Assembly: GCA_964519955.1 (NCBI GenBank)
Contig: CAZFLM010000012.1
Location: 1-64,000 of the forward strand
DNA: 64,000 nt
DNA from: CAZFLM01 sp964519955
Lineage (GTDB): Bacteria; Armatimonadota; Chthonomonadetes; Chthonomonadales; CAJBBX01
Direction: 5' to 3'
Position 1 is the stretch's first letter, and every line of letters begins with the position of its first letter. Positions 43,630 to 53,037 of this stretch are shown here, piece by piece. The notes beneath the pieces were generated by a model, which did no database searches, was not told the origin of the DNA, and saw only the letters and a list, made by a program, of their open reading frames with translations. The position numbers were made by a program, and so were the translations under genes.

Positions 43630-43833
43630 AAGCGGATCGTTTCCCTGGTCAATGGCTGGTGCTGGCGCGATGGCGCGCCGCGCACTGCGGTTCGCCGGAC
43701 GGCCCCGCGCCTCCTCCCTCTCGCCCTGCGCAGTTCGTGTGTCTCCGCCCAGGTCGCGGCGCGAATGCAGGAGTGCGGGCCGCGCGAGATGTATGAGGTC
43801 GATGTGACGATCCGCAACTGGAGGCCTGCCTTG

Positions 43834-46800
43834 GTGTGTGCAAAGCGCTATCGGTGTGCGTGCTTGGCGGCGTTGGCCGCTGTGTCGATGCTGCTCGTGA
43901 GTGGAGCGCCCTGCCGCGCCGCCGACCGCGAACTGAGTGCCGACTGGGACAACCTGGCCGGCGAGTGGAGCTTCCGCACGGACCCGCTCGACGTCGGTGA
44001 GCGCCAGGGCTGGGCGGGTGCGGACCTGGCGCCGGATGGTTGGCGCACACTGCGCGTGCCAGGTGGCTGGGAGTCCCAGGGCGTCACCGATCCGCGCCCC
44101 GGCCAGCCCGCGAAGCCCCTCAATGGCATGCCCTGGGCGGACTACGACGGAGTGGCCTGGTACCGCCTGCGCGTGGTCGTCCCGCAAGCGTGGGCGGGCC
44201 AGGACCTGGTGCTCCGCCTCGGCAGCGTGGACGACGAGGATCGGACGTTCGTGAACGGTCAGCTCGTCGGCCAGTCGGATCGCAGCGTCGAGCGAACCGT
44301 GTCGATCCAGCGGCGCTACCGCGTGCCCGCAGCCCTCATTCGCTTCGGCGAGGCGAACACCATCGCGGTTCGCGTCTTCGATGGCGGCGGCCCGGGCGGG
44401 CTGATGGGGCCGCAGCTCTGCCTGCTTCCGGAGAAGATCCTGGAGGGGAAGGTGAGCCTCCCCGGCGACGCCCGCCCGCTCGCTGCTCGCTTCGCCGATC
44501 CGCCGGCCGCGTCGCGCATCCTCAAGATCATCCACTCCTGGCCGGACGAGCCCGAGCAGCAGGATGAGACGATCCGCATGCTGGCCTACCAGGGCTTCGG
44601 CGGGGTCGTCTGCAACGTGTCGTTCGACCAGTACCTGAAGAGCGAGGCGAAGTGGAAGGCCCTGGAGCGCGCGGTGGCCCAGGCGAAGGCGGCCGGCATG
44701 TCGCTGTGGCTCTACGATGAGCGCGGCTATCCCTCGGGGCTCGCAGGCGGCATCGTGATGGAGGGGCACCCCGAGTGGGAGGCCAGCGGCCTGCTCATCG
44801 CGGACACGCTCACCGATGGCGGCCCCGTGCACCTCGACGCGCCGCCCGGCAAGCTGGTTCGCGCGGCAGCCTATCCCGTCAAGGCAGGCGCTATCGCGAT
44901 CAAGGGGGCCGTCGACCTGGCCGGCCAGGTGCGCGAGGGCAAGCTGGACTGGGAGGCGCCGGCCGGGCGCTGGCGCGTGATGGTCATCACCGAGAGCCGG
45001 CTCTACGAGGGCACGCACGCTGCCGTCAGCCTCGCCGACAAGCTGCCCTACATCAACCTGCTGATGCCGGAGCCTACCGCCCGGTTCGTCGACGTGACCT
45101 ACGACCAGTACGCGGCCCACCTCGGCGCCGACCTTGGCAAGGTGTTTGTGTCCACCTTCACGGACGAGCCATCGCTGATGAGCTACTTCATGCGCCCGAT
45201 GCCGTACCGCGTGCTGCCCTGGTCGCCCGGCTTCGCCGATGAGTTCCGCAAGCGACGCGGCTACGCGGTGCCGGATCTCGGTCTGCTCGTGGCCGACGGT
45301 GGCGCTGCCGGCTGCAAGGCGCGCTACGACTTCTGGCGCACGGTTGGCGACCTGGTGTCCGAGAACTACTTCGGTCAGATCCAGCGGCGGACCGGCAAGT
45401 ACCACCTGCGGTCGGGCGGCCACCTGCTGATGGAGGAGACTCTGACCGGCTCCGTGCCGCTCTACGGCGACTTCTTCCAGTGCGTTCGCCGGCTCGATGC
45501 GCCCGGCATCGACTGCCTCACCAGCATGCCGGGCGAGGTGCCGTGGTCCGTGGCCAGGCTCATCTCGAGCGTCGCGGAGCTGGAGGGGCGGCCCGTGACG
45601 ATGTGCGAGACCTCGGACTTCAGCCAGATCTATCGCCCCGCCGGCGACACTCGCCCTGTCCGCAACGTGACGGTCGGCGAGATCCGCGGCACGTGCAACC
45701 GGCTGATCCTCAACGGCATCACGACCATCACGAGCTACTACTCGTTCGCCGAACTCAGCAGCGCGCAGATCCGCGGCCTGAGCACCTGGGTCGGGCGCTG
45801 TACCACGATGCTGGCGGGCGGCCATCAGGCGGCCGACGTCGCCGTTCTCCGGCCGACGGAGACCCTCTGGCCGCACTTCGTCCCCTCGCGCCATGGCACC
45901 TCGGCTGCAGGCGCCGCGACTGAGGTGGAGGGCGCATACAACGCGGCCTCGAACAGCCTCTACGCATACCGGCGCGACTTCACCTACGTCGATAGCCGCG
46001 CGCTGCTGGCCGCCCAGGTGCAGGGCGGCGCGCTGGTCCACGGTAAGCTGCGCTGGCGCGTGCTGGTGCTGCCCAAGACCGACACGCTTCCCCTCGCCGC
46101 GTGGGAGAAGGTGGCCCGGTTCGCGAGCGCCGGCGGGGTGGTGATCGCGGTCGGCGCTCTGCCCACCAACAGCGAGAGCGAGTTCCCCTCGCCGCGCGTG
46201 CGAGCCCTCGCGAAGGCGATCTTCGGCTCGCCGGGCGAGCCACACGTCCAGGCGAACAGGAATGGCGGCGCCGGCGTCTATCTTCCGGCAGGCTCCGAAG
46301 CGCTGCTTCCGCTCGCGGTCGACCTGGCCGTGGCGCCTGATGTCAGCCTAAGCGACCGCGCCGCGCCCGTCCGCGTTACGCACCGGGTTGTCGATGGTCG
46401 GCAGGTCTACTTCCTCATCAACGACAGCGCCGAGCCGTGGAGCGGGCGCACCTCGGTGGCGGCGTCGGGCGCCGGCGAGCGCTGGGATCCGGCCACCGGC
46501 ACCATGGCCCGCCTCACCGGACCGGGCGGCATCGATCTCAACCTGCCCGCGTACGGTGGAACGATCCTGCGCTTCGCCGGGGCGCGCACGCCGGCCAGGA
46601 GGGCGCTGCGCAGCGGCGGGATGCCAGGCATCGAGCTGAAGCCCCTGCTCGCGCCGATGCCGCGGGTTTCGAAGGGCGAGTTCGTGCGGGAGACGCTGGA
46701 GCCGGTGGCTGTCAAGGCCGGCGAAGCGCCCTCGTGGCGAGCTGTGGGCACGCTGACGAAGGGGAACACCGATACCTTCCTCTTCGCCCTGCTCCAGTAC

Positions 46801-47145
46801 CCTCGGCCAACCGATCTGAGTGGTACCGATTGCCTCGCTCTGGACGTATGGGTCCCCGAAGGACAGTCTTCGGGCGCGCAGTTGCTGGTCATGGTGGTGG
46901 ACCGCGCAGGTCACACGTACTACGCCCAGACCGGTTGTCCACTCTCCACTCCCGGGAAGCGGCGCATCTACCTGCCGCGGGCCGCGTTCTCCGAGGCGCC
47001 GTGGGCATCCGGGCCGAGCGGCGCGCTGGACTGGTCGTCCGTCGGCGGCATCAGCATCGGGTGGGGAGGGTACTTCGGCAAGGAGGGCGAGATGGTCGAG
47101 TTCCGCTTCTCGCTGCCGCTTGCCGGGCGCGTCGTCGGTCGCTAG
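43834..47145 (+). CDS. Exported GH106-like (alpha-L-rhamnosidase-type) protein
   Basis: A 1103-residue exported protein. Residues about 30-200 form a GH2-type sugar-binding sandwich (RTLRVPGGWESQG, FVNGQLVGQSDRS). The catalytic part resembles GH106: MSLWLYDERGYPSGLAGG, FVSTFTDEPSLMSYF (Glu candidates), and HLLMEETLTGSVPLYGDF. A C-terminal sandwich follows. GTG 43834 is chosen because GGAGG is nine bases upstream and a signal peptide follows; TTG 43831 is equally possible. GH106 enzymes release terminal rhamnose from pectin-like glycans; activity here is inferred. Confidence 0.7.
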   Translation: MCAKRYRCACLAALAAVSMLLVSGAPCRAADRELSADWDNLAGEWSFRTDPLDVGERQGWAGADLAPDGWRTLRVPGGWESQGVTDPRPGQPAKPLNGMPWADYDGVAWYRLRVVVPQAWAGQDLVLRLGSVDDEDRTFVNGQLVGQSDRSVERTVSIQRRYRVPAALIRFGEANTIAVRVFDGGGPGGLMGPQLCLLPEKILEGKVSLPGDARPLAARFADPPAASRILKIIHSWPDEPEQQDETIRMLAYQGFGGVVCNVSFDQYLKSEAKWKALERAVAQAKAAGMSLWLYDERGYPSGLAGGIVMEGHPEWEASGLLIADTLTDGGPVHLDAPPGKLVRAAAYPVKAGAIAIKGAVDLAGQVREGKLDWEAPAGRWRVMVITESRLYEGTHAAVSLADKLPYINLLMPEPTARFVDVTYDQYAAHLGADLGKVFVSTFTDEPSLMSYFMRPMPYRVLPWSPGFADEFRKRRGYAVPDLGLLVADGGAAGCKARYDFWRTVGDLVSENYFGQIQRRTGKYHLRSGGHLLMEETLTGSVPLYGDFFQCVRRLDAPGIDCLTSMPGEVPWSVARLISSVAELEGRPVTMCETSDFSQIYRPAGDTRPVRNVTVGEIRGTCNRLILNGITTITSYYSFAELSSAQIRGLSTWVGRCTTMLAGGHQAADVAVLRPTETLWPHFVPSRHGTSAAGAATEVEGAYNAASNSLYAYRRDFTYVDSRALLAAQVQGGALVHGKLRWRVLVLPKTDTLPLAAWEKVARFASAGGVVIAVGALPTNSESEFPSPRVRALAKAIFGSPGEPHVQANRNGGAGVYLPAGSEALLPLAVDLAVAPDVSLSDRAAPVRVTHRVVDGRQVYFLINDSAEPWSGRTSVAASGAGERWDPATGTMARLTGPGGIDLNLPAYGGTILRFAGARTPARRALRSGGMPGIELKPLLAPMPRVSKGEFVRETLEPVAVKAGEAPSWRAVGTLTKGNTDTFLFALLQYPRPTDLSGTDCLALDVWVPEGQSSGAQLLVMVVDRAGHTYYAQTGCPLSTPGKRRIYLPRAAFSEAPWASGPSGALDWSSVGGISIGWGGYFGKEGEMVEFRFSLPLAGRVVGR

Positions 47146-47248
47146 CCGCCGTGGGGCTGGCGGAGCGGGCGCGTCAGCTTCGTGCTTGTGTTGCTGGGCG
47201 CAGATGCCGGGCCGAGGTCCGGCGACGCCACCGGTGGTGGAGGCACTC

Positions 47249-50200
47249 ATGGACGAGGATCCGCGGATGCTCGACAGGCGAGATGGTGAGGCCGCGCGCT
47301 CGCGTCAGGAAACCGCGGACCTCGCCGCAGCCACCGACAGACCGCTACCGGAGCGGAGCCCGGAGCACGGGCTTCCGCCGAACAGCGCCATCACAACCTG
47401 GTGTGAGCAGTCGCCGGTCATGGCCGGCATTCTCGCGCTGGACGGAACGTGCCTCTACGCGAACCCAACTGCCTGCGCGTTCGCCGAGATCGGGTTGGCG
47501 GACGTCGTGGGGCGTCCCGTCTGGGATACCCCGTGGTGGCAGCACTCCGAGGAAGAACGCGAGAGGCTGAAGGCGGCGGTCGCGGAAGCCGCTCGCGGAC
47601 CGGTCCGCCTCGGGAGCGGGCATCTGGCGCATGACGGCTCGCTCCGGCAAGTCGACATGGCGCTGTGGCCCCTCCTCGGCGACGACGGGTCGCCGGCATT
47701 CCTGGCAGTCGAGGGGCGCGACGTTACGGATCTGCACGAGCAGGCGCGCGATCTGCAGCGGGCGAACGACCTGCTGCGTGCCGTGATCGAGGCCGCGCCG
47801 GCCGCCATCGTCGGACTTGACCTTGACGGCGTCGTTCGCTCGGTCTGGAACCCCGCGGCGGAGAGCATACTGGGGTGGAGCGCGGACGCCGCGATCGGGC
47901 GCACCCTGCCCTTCATCCCGACCGACGTGGAGGCCAGGCTAGAGCTGCTCCGCGACTGGATCGGGCGCGGGACGGCGCTGCAGGGCCACGAGGTCACATG
48001 CCGCACGCAGGACGGCCGGCACGTAGACTGCGGTATCTACGCTTCGCCCTTGCGCGGCCAGGGCGGCGAGGCCGTCGGTACTGTGATGGTGATGCTCGAT
48101 CTCACCGAGCGTAGGGCCGCGGAAAAGGCCCTGCGGGAGAAGACCGACGAGCTGGACCGCTACTTCACGCAGGCTCTCGATCTGCTGTGCATCGCCGACT
48201 TGGATGGCCGCTTCAGGCGCGTGAACCGCGAATGGGAGGCTGTACTGGGCTATCCGGCCGGCGAACTGGAGGGCGCTCGTTTCCTCGACTTCGTCCACCC
48301 GGACGATATGGATGCCACGTTGTCGGCTCTCGCTCGCCTCCGAGCCCAGGAAGAGGTCCTCGACTTCACCAACCGCTACCGCGCCAAGGACGGATCCTAT
48401 CGCTGGGTCGAGTGGCGGTCGTTTCCCGCCGGCGATCTGGTCTACTCGGCCGCCCGTGACGTCACCGAGCGCCGGCAGGTCGAGGAGGCGCTGCACGCCT
48501 CCAGGGCCTTCCTTGACACAGTCATCGAGAACTCCCCTAACTCCATGTGGATCTCCGACGAGCGGGGCACGATGATCCGCATGAACCAGGCGTGCCGCGA
48601 CTTGCTCCATATCACCGATGAGGAGGTCGTGGGCAAGTACAACCTGTTCCAGGACAGCGTGGTCGAGCAGCAGGGCGCGATGCACCACATCCGGCGCGTG
48701 TTCGAGGAGGGGCGGCCGGTTCGCTTCATGCTTCACTGGGACGGCGCGCAGTTGCGGCCGCTCGCGCTTCCGGATGCTGCCGACGTGGTGGTCGATGTCT
48801 CTATCGCTCCCGTCGTAGGCGCCGGTGGGCATGTGACGAATGCCATCGTTCAGCACTACGACCTCAGTGAGCGGGTGAGAGCCGAGAGGGCCCGCGAGGC
48901 GCTCTACCGGCGCCTCCGAATGCGGAGCGAGTGCAGCGATTCACTGGTGCATGCGACCGATCAATCCGCGTTGGTGTCGGCGATCTGCGAATCGGTGACG
49001 CGTACGGGCAGGTATCGGCTGGCCTGGGTTGGTTTCGCCGAGGGCGCCGATGCTCGATCTATCCGGCCCGCCGCGCAGGCCGGCGTCGACGCTGGCTACG
49101 TGGCCGAGGTGTATGGCCGGCCAGACGCCGAACTGGGTGCCGGCGACCCGGTCCTCCAGGCGCTGGCCGCCGGCCGGCCGTTCATCGTCGAGGTTCCCGA
49201 TGTCGCGGAGGGTGGTGTGCCGTGGCGCGACGCGGCGCTGCGCCGAGGCTGCCGCGCGGCGTGCATCCTTCCGCTGCTCACGGACGGCGCGGTGCTGGGC
49301 GTGCTCAGCGTCTATGCGGCCAGCCCTGACCAACTGGGTGGCGACGAGGTGGCGCATCTGGAGCAGATCGCTGCAGACCTCGCCTACGGCATCGTGGCCC
49401 TGCGAACCAGGGCCGACCACGCCAGGGCGACGGAGCAACTGCGGGCGAGCGAGGAGCGGTTCCGGCGACTGGTTCAGAACTCCAGCGACATGGTGACCGT
49501 GGCGGATGAGCAGTGCGCGGTGCTGTTCACGGGCGGCGCTGTCGAACGTATACTCGGGTTCCGCGCCGAGGAGTTCATCGGGACAGTGGGCATGGATCTC
49601 GTCCATCCCGAGGACGCGGCGCAGGTCGCGGCCGCGTTCACGTCGGTGGTAGCGCATCCGGGAGCGACGCAGCGCTCGGAGTATCGCTACCGGCATCGCG
49701 ACGGTCACTACGTGTGGCTGGAGACGGTGGGCGCCAACCTCATCGGTGTGCCGGGCATCGATGGCATCGTCATGAACAGCCGCGACGTCACCGAGAGGAG
49801 GGCGGCCGAGCAAGAGCGCAGGGACCTCCAGGATAGGCTTCAGCAGGCGATGAAGATGGAAGCCGTCGGACGGCTGGCCGGTGGGGTGGCGCACGACTTC
49901 AACAACCTGCTGACGGTCATCCTCGGCAACGTCGACCTGGCCAGGATGGACCCGAGCGCCACCGACACCATCCGGCTGAAGCTGGAGCCGGTGAGCCGGG
50001 CAGCCGGGAGCGCGACGGCACTCACGCGTCAGCTCCTGGCATTCTCGAGGCGGCAGGTCGTCGAGCCCAAGGTGCTCGACCTGAACGATCTCGTCGATGG
50101 CCTCAAGACGATGCTCGCGCGCCTGATCGGGGAGGACGTGGAGATGACCTTCACGCCTTCGCCGGAGCTTCTGTCCGTCAGCGTCGACCCGAGCCAGTTC

Positions 50201-50983
50201 GAGCAGGTCCTGGTCAACCTGGCCGTCAACGCCCGCGACGCGATGCCTCGTGGCGGCAGACTGGCCATCGAGACGCAGAACGTCGACCTGGACGAGGCGT
50301 TCTGCGCCCGGCACCCGCGCCTCGGTCCTGGCCCTCACGCCAGGCTGGTCGTGCGCGACACAGGGCTAGGCATGTCGGAGGAAGTGAAGCAGCACCTGTT
50401 CGAGCCGTTCTACACGACCAAGCCCAAGGGCCGCGGCACCGGCCTCGGGATGGCAACCATCTTCGGTGTCGTGGAGCAGGCGGGCGGCGCAATCGACGTG
50501 CTCTCGGAGGTCGGCCAGGGCACGACGGTCAGCATCTACCTGCCGGCGGCAAGCACGCCACCGGACGTCGCCGGCGCCGACGATGCTGACGGGCCGCCGC
50601 ATGGTACGGAGACGGTCCTGCTCGCCGAGGATGATGAACACGTGCGCGGGCTCACCACTTGCTTCCTGGAGCAGCTCGGGTACCAGGTGTTGGTGGCGGT
50701 CAACGGAGCCGATGCCCTCACGCAGGCGCAGGCACACAACGGACCGATCGACCTGCTACTCACCGATGTCGTGATGCCCGGCATGAATGGGCGCGAGTTG
50801 GCCGACCGGCTCACCGACCAGCATCCGGAGACAAAGGTGCTGTTCTCCTCAGGCTATACAGGCGACGTCATGCTCCACCACGGAGTGGCCGACGAGTCTG
50901 TTCACTTCATCGCCAAGCCCTTCACGATGCAGGCGCTGGCAGCCAAGGTGCGCGCGGCCATAGACGATCCTCCTCCGGCCTGA
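47249..50983 (+). CDS. Hybrid sensor histidine kinase with five PAS domains and a GAF domain
   Basis: 1244 residues, no TM segment evident, so probably cytoplasmic. Four PAS domains cover about residues 50-550, a GAF domain about 570-720 (LAWVGFAEGADARSI), and a fifth PAS about 730-850. Then come a HisKA-like helix with H882 in GVAHDFNNLL, an HATPase with N-box NLAVNARDAMP and DTGLGM/GRGTGLGMATI, and a receiver domain with D1173 in LLLTDVVMPGM. ATG 47249 follows GGAGG. It follows the GH106-like gene by 103 bases and precedes a pectate-lyase-like gene, hinting at control of saccharide genes; no DNA-binding partner is present. Confidence 0.92.
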   Translation: MDEDPRMLDRRDGEAARSRQETADLAAATDRPLPERSPEHGLPPNSAITTWCEQSPVMAGILALDGTCLYANPTACAFAEIGLADVVGRPVWDTPWWQHSEEERERLKAAVAEAARGPVRLGSGHLAHDGSLRQVDMALWPLLGDDGSPAFLAVEGRDVTDLHEQARDLQRANDLLRAVIEAAPAAIVGLDLDGVVRSVWNPAAESILGWSADAAIGRTLPFIPTDVEARLELLRDWIGRGTALQGHEVTCRTQDGRHVDCGIYASPLRGQGGEAVGTVMVMLDLTERRAAEKALREKTDELDRYFTQALDLLCIADLDGRFRRVNREWEAVLGYPAGELEGARFLDFVHPDDMDATLSALARLRAQEEVLDFTNRYRAKDGSYRWVEWRSFPAGDLVYSAARDVTERRQVEEALHASRAFLDTVIENSPNSMWISDERGTMIRMNQACRDLLHITDEEVVGKYNLFQDSVVEQQGAMHHIRRVFEEGRPVRFMLHWDGAQLRPLALPDAADVVVDVSIAPVVGAGGHVTNAIVQHYDLSERVRAERAREALYRRLRMRSECSDSLVHATDQSALVSAICESVTRTGRYRLAWVGFAEGADARSIRPAAQAGVDAGYVAEVYGRPDAELGAGDPVLQALAAGRPFIVEVPDVAEGGVPWRDAALRRGCRAACILPLLTDGAVLGVLSVYAASPDQLGGDEVAHLEQIAADLAYGIVALRTRADHARATEQLRASEERFRRLVQNSSDMVTVADEQCAVLFTGGAVERILGFRAEEFIGTVGMDLVHPEDAAQVAAAFTSVVAHPGATQRSEYRYRHRDGHYVWLETVGANLIGVPGIDGIVMNSRDVTERRAAEQERRDLQDRLQQAMKMEAVGRLAGGVAHDFNNLLTVILGNVDLARMDPSATDTIRLKLEPVSRAAGSATALTRQLLAFSRRQVVEPKVLDLNDLVDGLKTMLARLIGEDVEMTFTPSPELLSVSVDPSQFEQVLVNLAVNARDAMPRGGRLAIETQNVDLDEAFCARHPRLGPGPHARLVVRDTGLGMSEEVKQHLFEPFYTTKPKGRGTGLGMATIFGVVEQAGGAIDVLSEVGQGTTVSIYLPAASTPPDVAGADDADGPPHGTETVLLAEDDEHVRGLTTCFLEQLGYQVLVAVNGADALTQAQAHNGPIDLLLTDVVMPGMNGRELADRLTDQHPETKVLFSSGYTGDVMLHHGVADESVHFIAKPFTMQALAAKVRAAIDDPPPA

Positions 50984-51061
50984 GTTGGCGGCAGGGCTTC
51001 GGGGGCGGCCGGGCGAAATAGCACGCGGCGCCGCATCTCGGAGCCAAGGAGGTGAGCCGTG

Positions 51062-52951
51062 ATGAACCTGCTGCGCTGCGCAGCCGTCGTTGCGTTGTCC
51101 TGGTCTCTTCCAGCCGGAGCACAGCTCGGGGCTGCCGGCAGGACGCTCGGGCTGGTCACCGTGCGCGAGTACGGTGCGATCGGCGATGGCAAGACCGACG
51201 ACACCGCCGCGTTCCAACGTGCCCTGGACGAGACCGGTCAGGTAGGCGGCGGGGTCGTCACCGTGCCGACGGGTACCTACCTGCTGAGCGGGCGGCTGGT
51301 CATCCCGACCGGCGTCACGCTGGAAGGCGTCCTCCGAGCACCGGCTACGGCGCCGACCGGCACCACGCTGCTGACGACGGTGGGCAAGGGCGATGAGAAG
51401 GGGGAGCCCTTCATCACGCTGCGCGCCGGTGCGACGGTCAAGGGCCTGGTCGTCCTCTACCCCGAGCAGAGCCGCGAGGAGCCGGTTCCGTACCCGTGGT
51501 GCATCCGCGGCGCGGGCGACAACTGCGCCGTGCTCGACGTGCTGCTCGTGAACCCGTGGCAGGCCGTCGACTTCGGCACCAACCCGTGCGGGCGCCACCT
51601 GATCCGCGGGCTCAACGCTCAGGCGATCCGGCGCGGCATCTACGTGGACCGCTGCTACGACATCGGCCGGATCGAGGACGTGCACATCTGGCCATTCTGG
51701 ACGGTCGCCGACCCGAAGGGGCCGTGGATGGACGTGACCCAGAAGCAGGGCGAGGGGTTCATCTTCGGCCGCAGCGACTGGGAGTACGTCACCAACTCCT
51801 TCGCCATCGGCTATAACGTCGGCATCCGTTTCATCCGCAGCCAGGACGCCGGCATCGGCGCCGGGAACTACCTGCTGACGCAGAGCGGCGCCGACATCTG
51901 CCAGACAGCGCTGCTGGTCGACGAGACGCAGGTCCACTCCGGTGTCAGCTTCAGCAACTCGCAGCTCTTCGGCGATGTGATCGTGAAGCCCACGAACACG
52001 GGCATGATCCGCTTCACCGGGTGCGGCTTCTTCGGCAGCACGAACGGGAAGCAGGGCGTCGCGATGGCCCGTCTGGATGGGCGTGGGCGCGTCTCCTTCG
52101 AGAACTGCACCTTCAACTGCATCGATGCGGCCAACCGCGGCAAGCAGCTCATCGTGGCGGACGGCGGGCGCCTCAGCGTCGTCGGCTGCCACTTCGTCAC
52201 CAGCGACTTCGCCTCCGTCAACCCCATCCCGCTTTCCCTCGGCCCGAACGTCGTCTCGGCCATCATCGTTGGCAACGAGTTCAACGGGCGCATGGAGATC
52301 CAGAACCGCTCGAAGGGCCAGGTGCGCATCGCCGACAACACCTCCGAGACGGAGGCGGCCTACGCGGCGCTGGTCGACAAGCGCGGCCAACTGCCCATCG
52401 GCAGCATCGTCGCGGGGAGCGAGGTGGCGGACCTGGTGCCGAATGGCGACTTCGAGAAGCGCGACGCGTCGGGCGTGCCGGGCGGCTGGGAGCGGAACGG
52501 CGACATCGCCGCGACGACCTCAGTCGTGCCTCTGCCGAAGGGCTGGAAGGGGCCGGGCGTGGTGGTCTGCAGGCCGGGCGTCCACAACTATCCGGCCGCG
52601 ACGATCACGCGCGAGGTGACGCTGAAGCCGAACACCGAGTACGTGCTGAGCGCCTACGTCTGGAACCTCCCGAATGGCGGCCAGACTGTGATGGCGAACC
52701 TGGACATCGGCGTCAAGACGCCCGGCGAGATGCGTCTGGCCGTCGGGCCGGCAATGCGCAACGTCGCCGGCGGCTACTTCGTCTACGGCCGGTTCAGCAC
52801 CGCCAAGACCGGCCCCAAGGTCACCGTGCGCGTGTTCTACGATGGCGGCACCAAGTTCACCGATCCGAAGCTCGTGGCCGCGCAGTGGGACCGCGTCGCG
52901 CTGACGGAGGCGTCGAAGTTCCGCGCGCCGGCGCTCCGCAAGGGGAGGTAG
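51062..52951 (+). CDS. Exported pectate-lyase-fold protein with C-terminal CBM-like domain
   Basis: A 629-residue exported protein, signal peptide LLRCAAVVALSWSLPAGAQ. VTVREYGAIGDGKTDDTAAFQRALD is the classic start of the right-handed beta-helix (Pectate_lyase_3 type), continuing to about residue 440 with repeated strands. From about 458 a CBM4_9-like sandwich starts (LVPNGDFEKRDASGVPGGW). A polysaccharide lyase or hydrolase role is likely; the catalytic residues cannot be assigned. AAGGAGGTGA precedes the ATG at 51062 (GTG 51059 is also possible). Confidence 0.82.
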   Translation: MNLLRCAAVVALSWSLPAGAQLGAAGRTLGLVTVREYGAIGDGKTDDTAAFQRALDETGQVGGGVVTVPTGTYLLSGRLVIPTGVTLEGVLRAPATAPTGTTLLTTVGKGDEKGEPFITLRAGATVKGLVVLYPEQSREEPVPYPWCIRGAGDNCAVLDVLLVNPWQAVDFGTNPCGRHLIRGLNAQAIRRGIYVDRCYDIGRIEDVHIWPFWTVADPKGPWMDVTQKQGEGFIFGRSDWEYVTNSFAIGYNVGIRFIRSQDAGIGAGNYLLTQSGADICQTALLVDETQVHSGVSFSNSQLFGDVIVKPTNTGMIRFTGCGFFGSTNGKQGVAMARLDGRGRVSFENCTFNCIDAANRGKQLIVADGGRLSVVGCHFVTSDFASVNPIPLSLGPNVVSAIIVGNEFNGRMEIQNRSKGQVRIADNTSETEAAYAALVDKRGQLPIGSIVAGSEVADLVPNGDFEKRDASGVPGGWERNGDIAATTSVVPLPKGWKGPGVVVCRPGVHNYPAATITREVTLKPNTEYVLSAYVWNLPNGGQTVMANLDIGVKTPGEMRLAVGPAMRNVAGGYFVYGRFSTAKTGPKVTVRVFYDGGTKFTDPKLVAAQWDRVALTEASKFRAPALRKGR

Positions 52952-52969
52952 AGGGGTAGTCGCCTGGAG

Positions 52970-52989
52970 GGTCGGCCTCCGTGCCGACC
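52970..52989 (+). repeat. Dispersed hairpin element, E form
   Basis: GGTCGGC, loop CTCCGT, GCCGACC, preceded by CTGGAG. It lies 18 bases after the pectate-lyase-like stop and before the DegT gene. Confidence 0.8.
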
Positions 52990-53037
52990 GGTCTTCGTGT
53001 TGCATCGAGGTGGCACCCAACGAAGGGAGCGAACGAG

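Noticed and set aside
43630..46245. Very long open frame on the minus strand continuing upstream of the 40417-43629 gene
   Set aside because: It is antisense to the GH106-like gene, rich in Arg/Ala/His as expected for a shadow frame in GC-rich DNA, and the 43629 start has a clear signal peptide.
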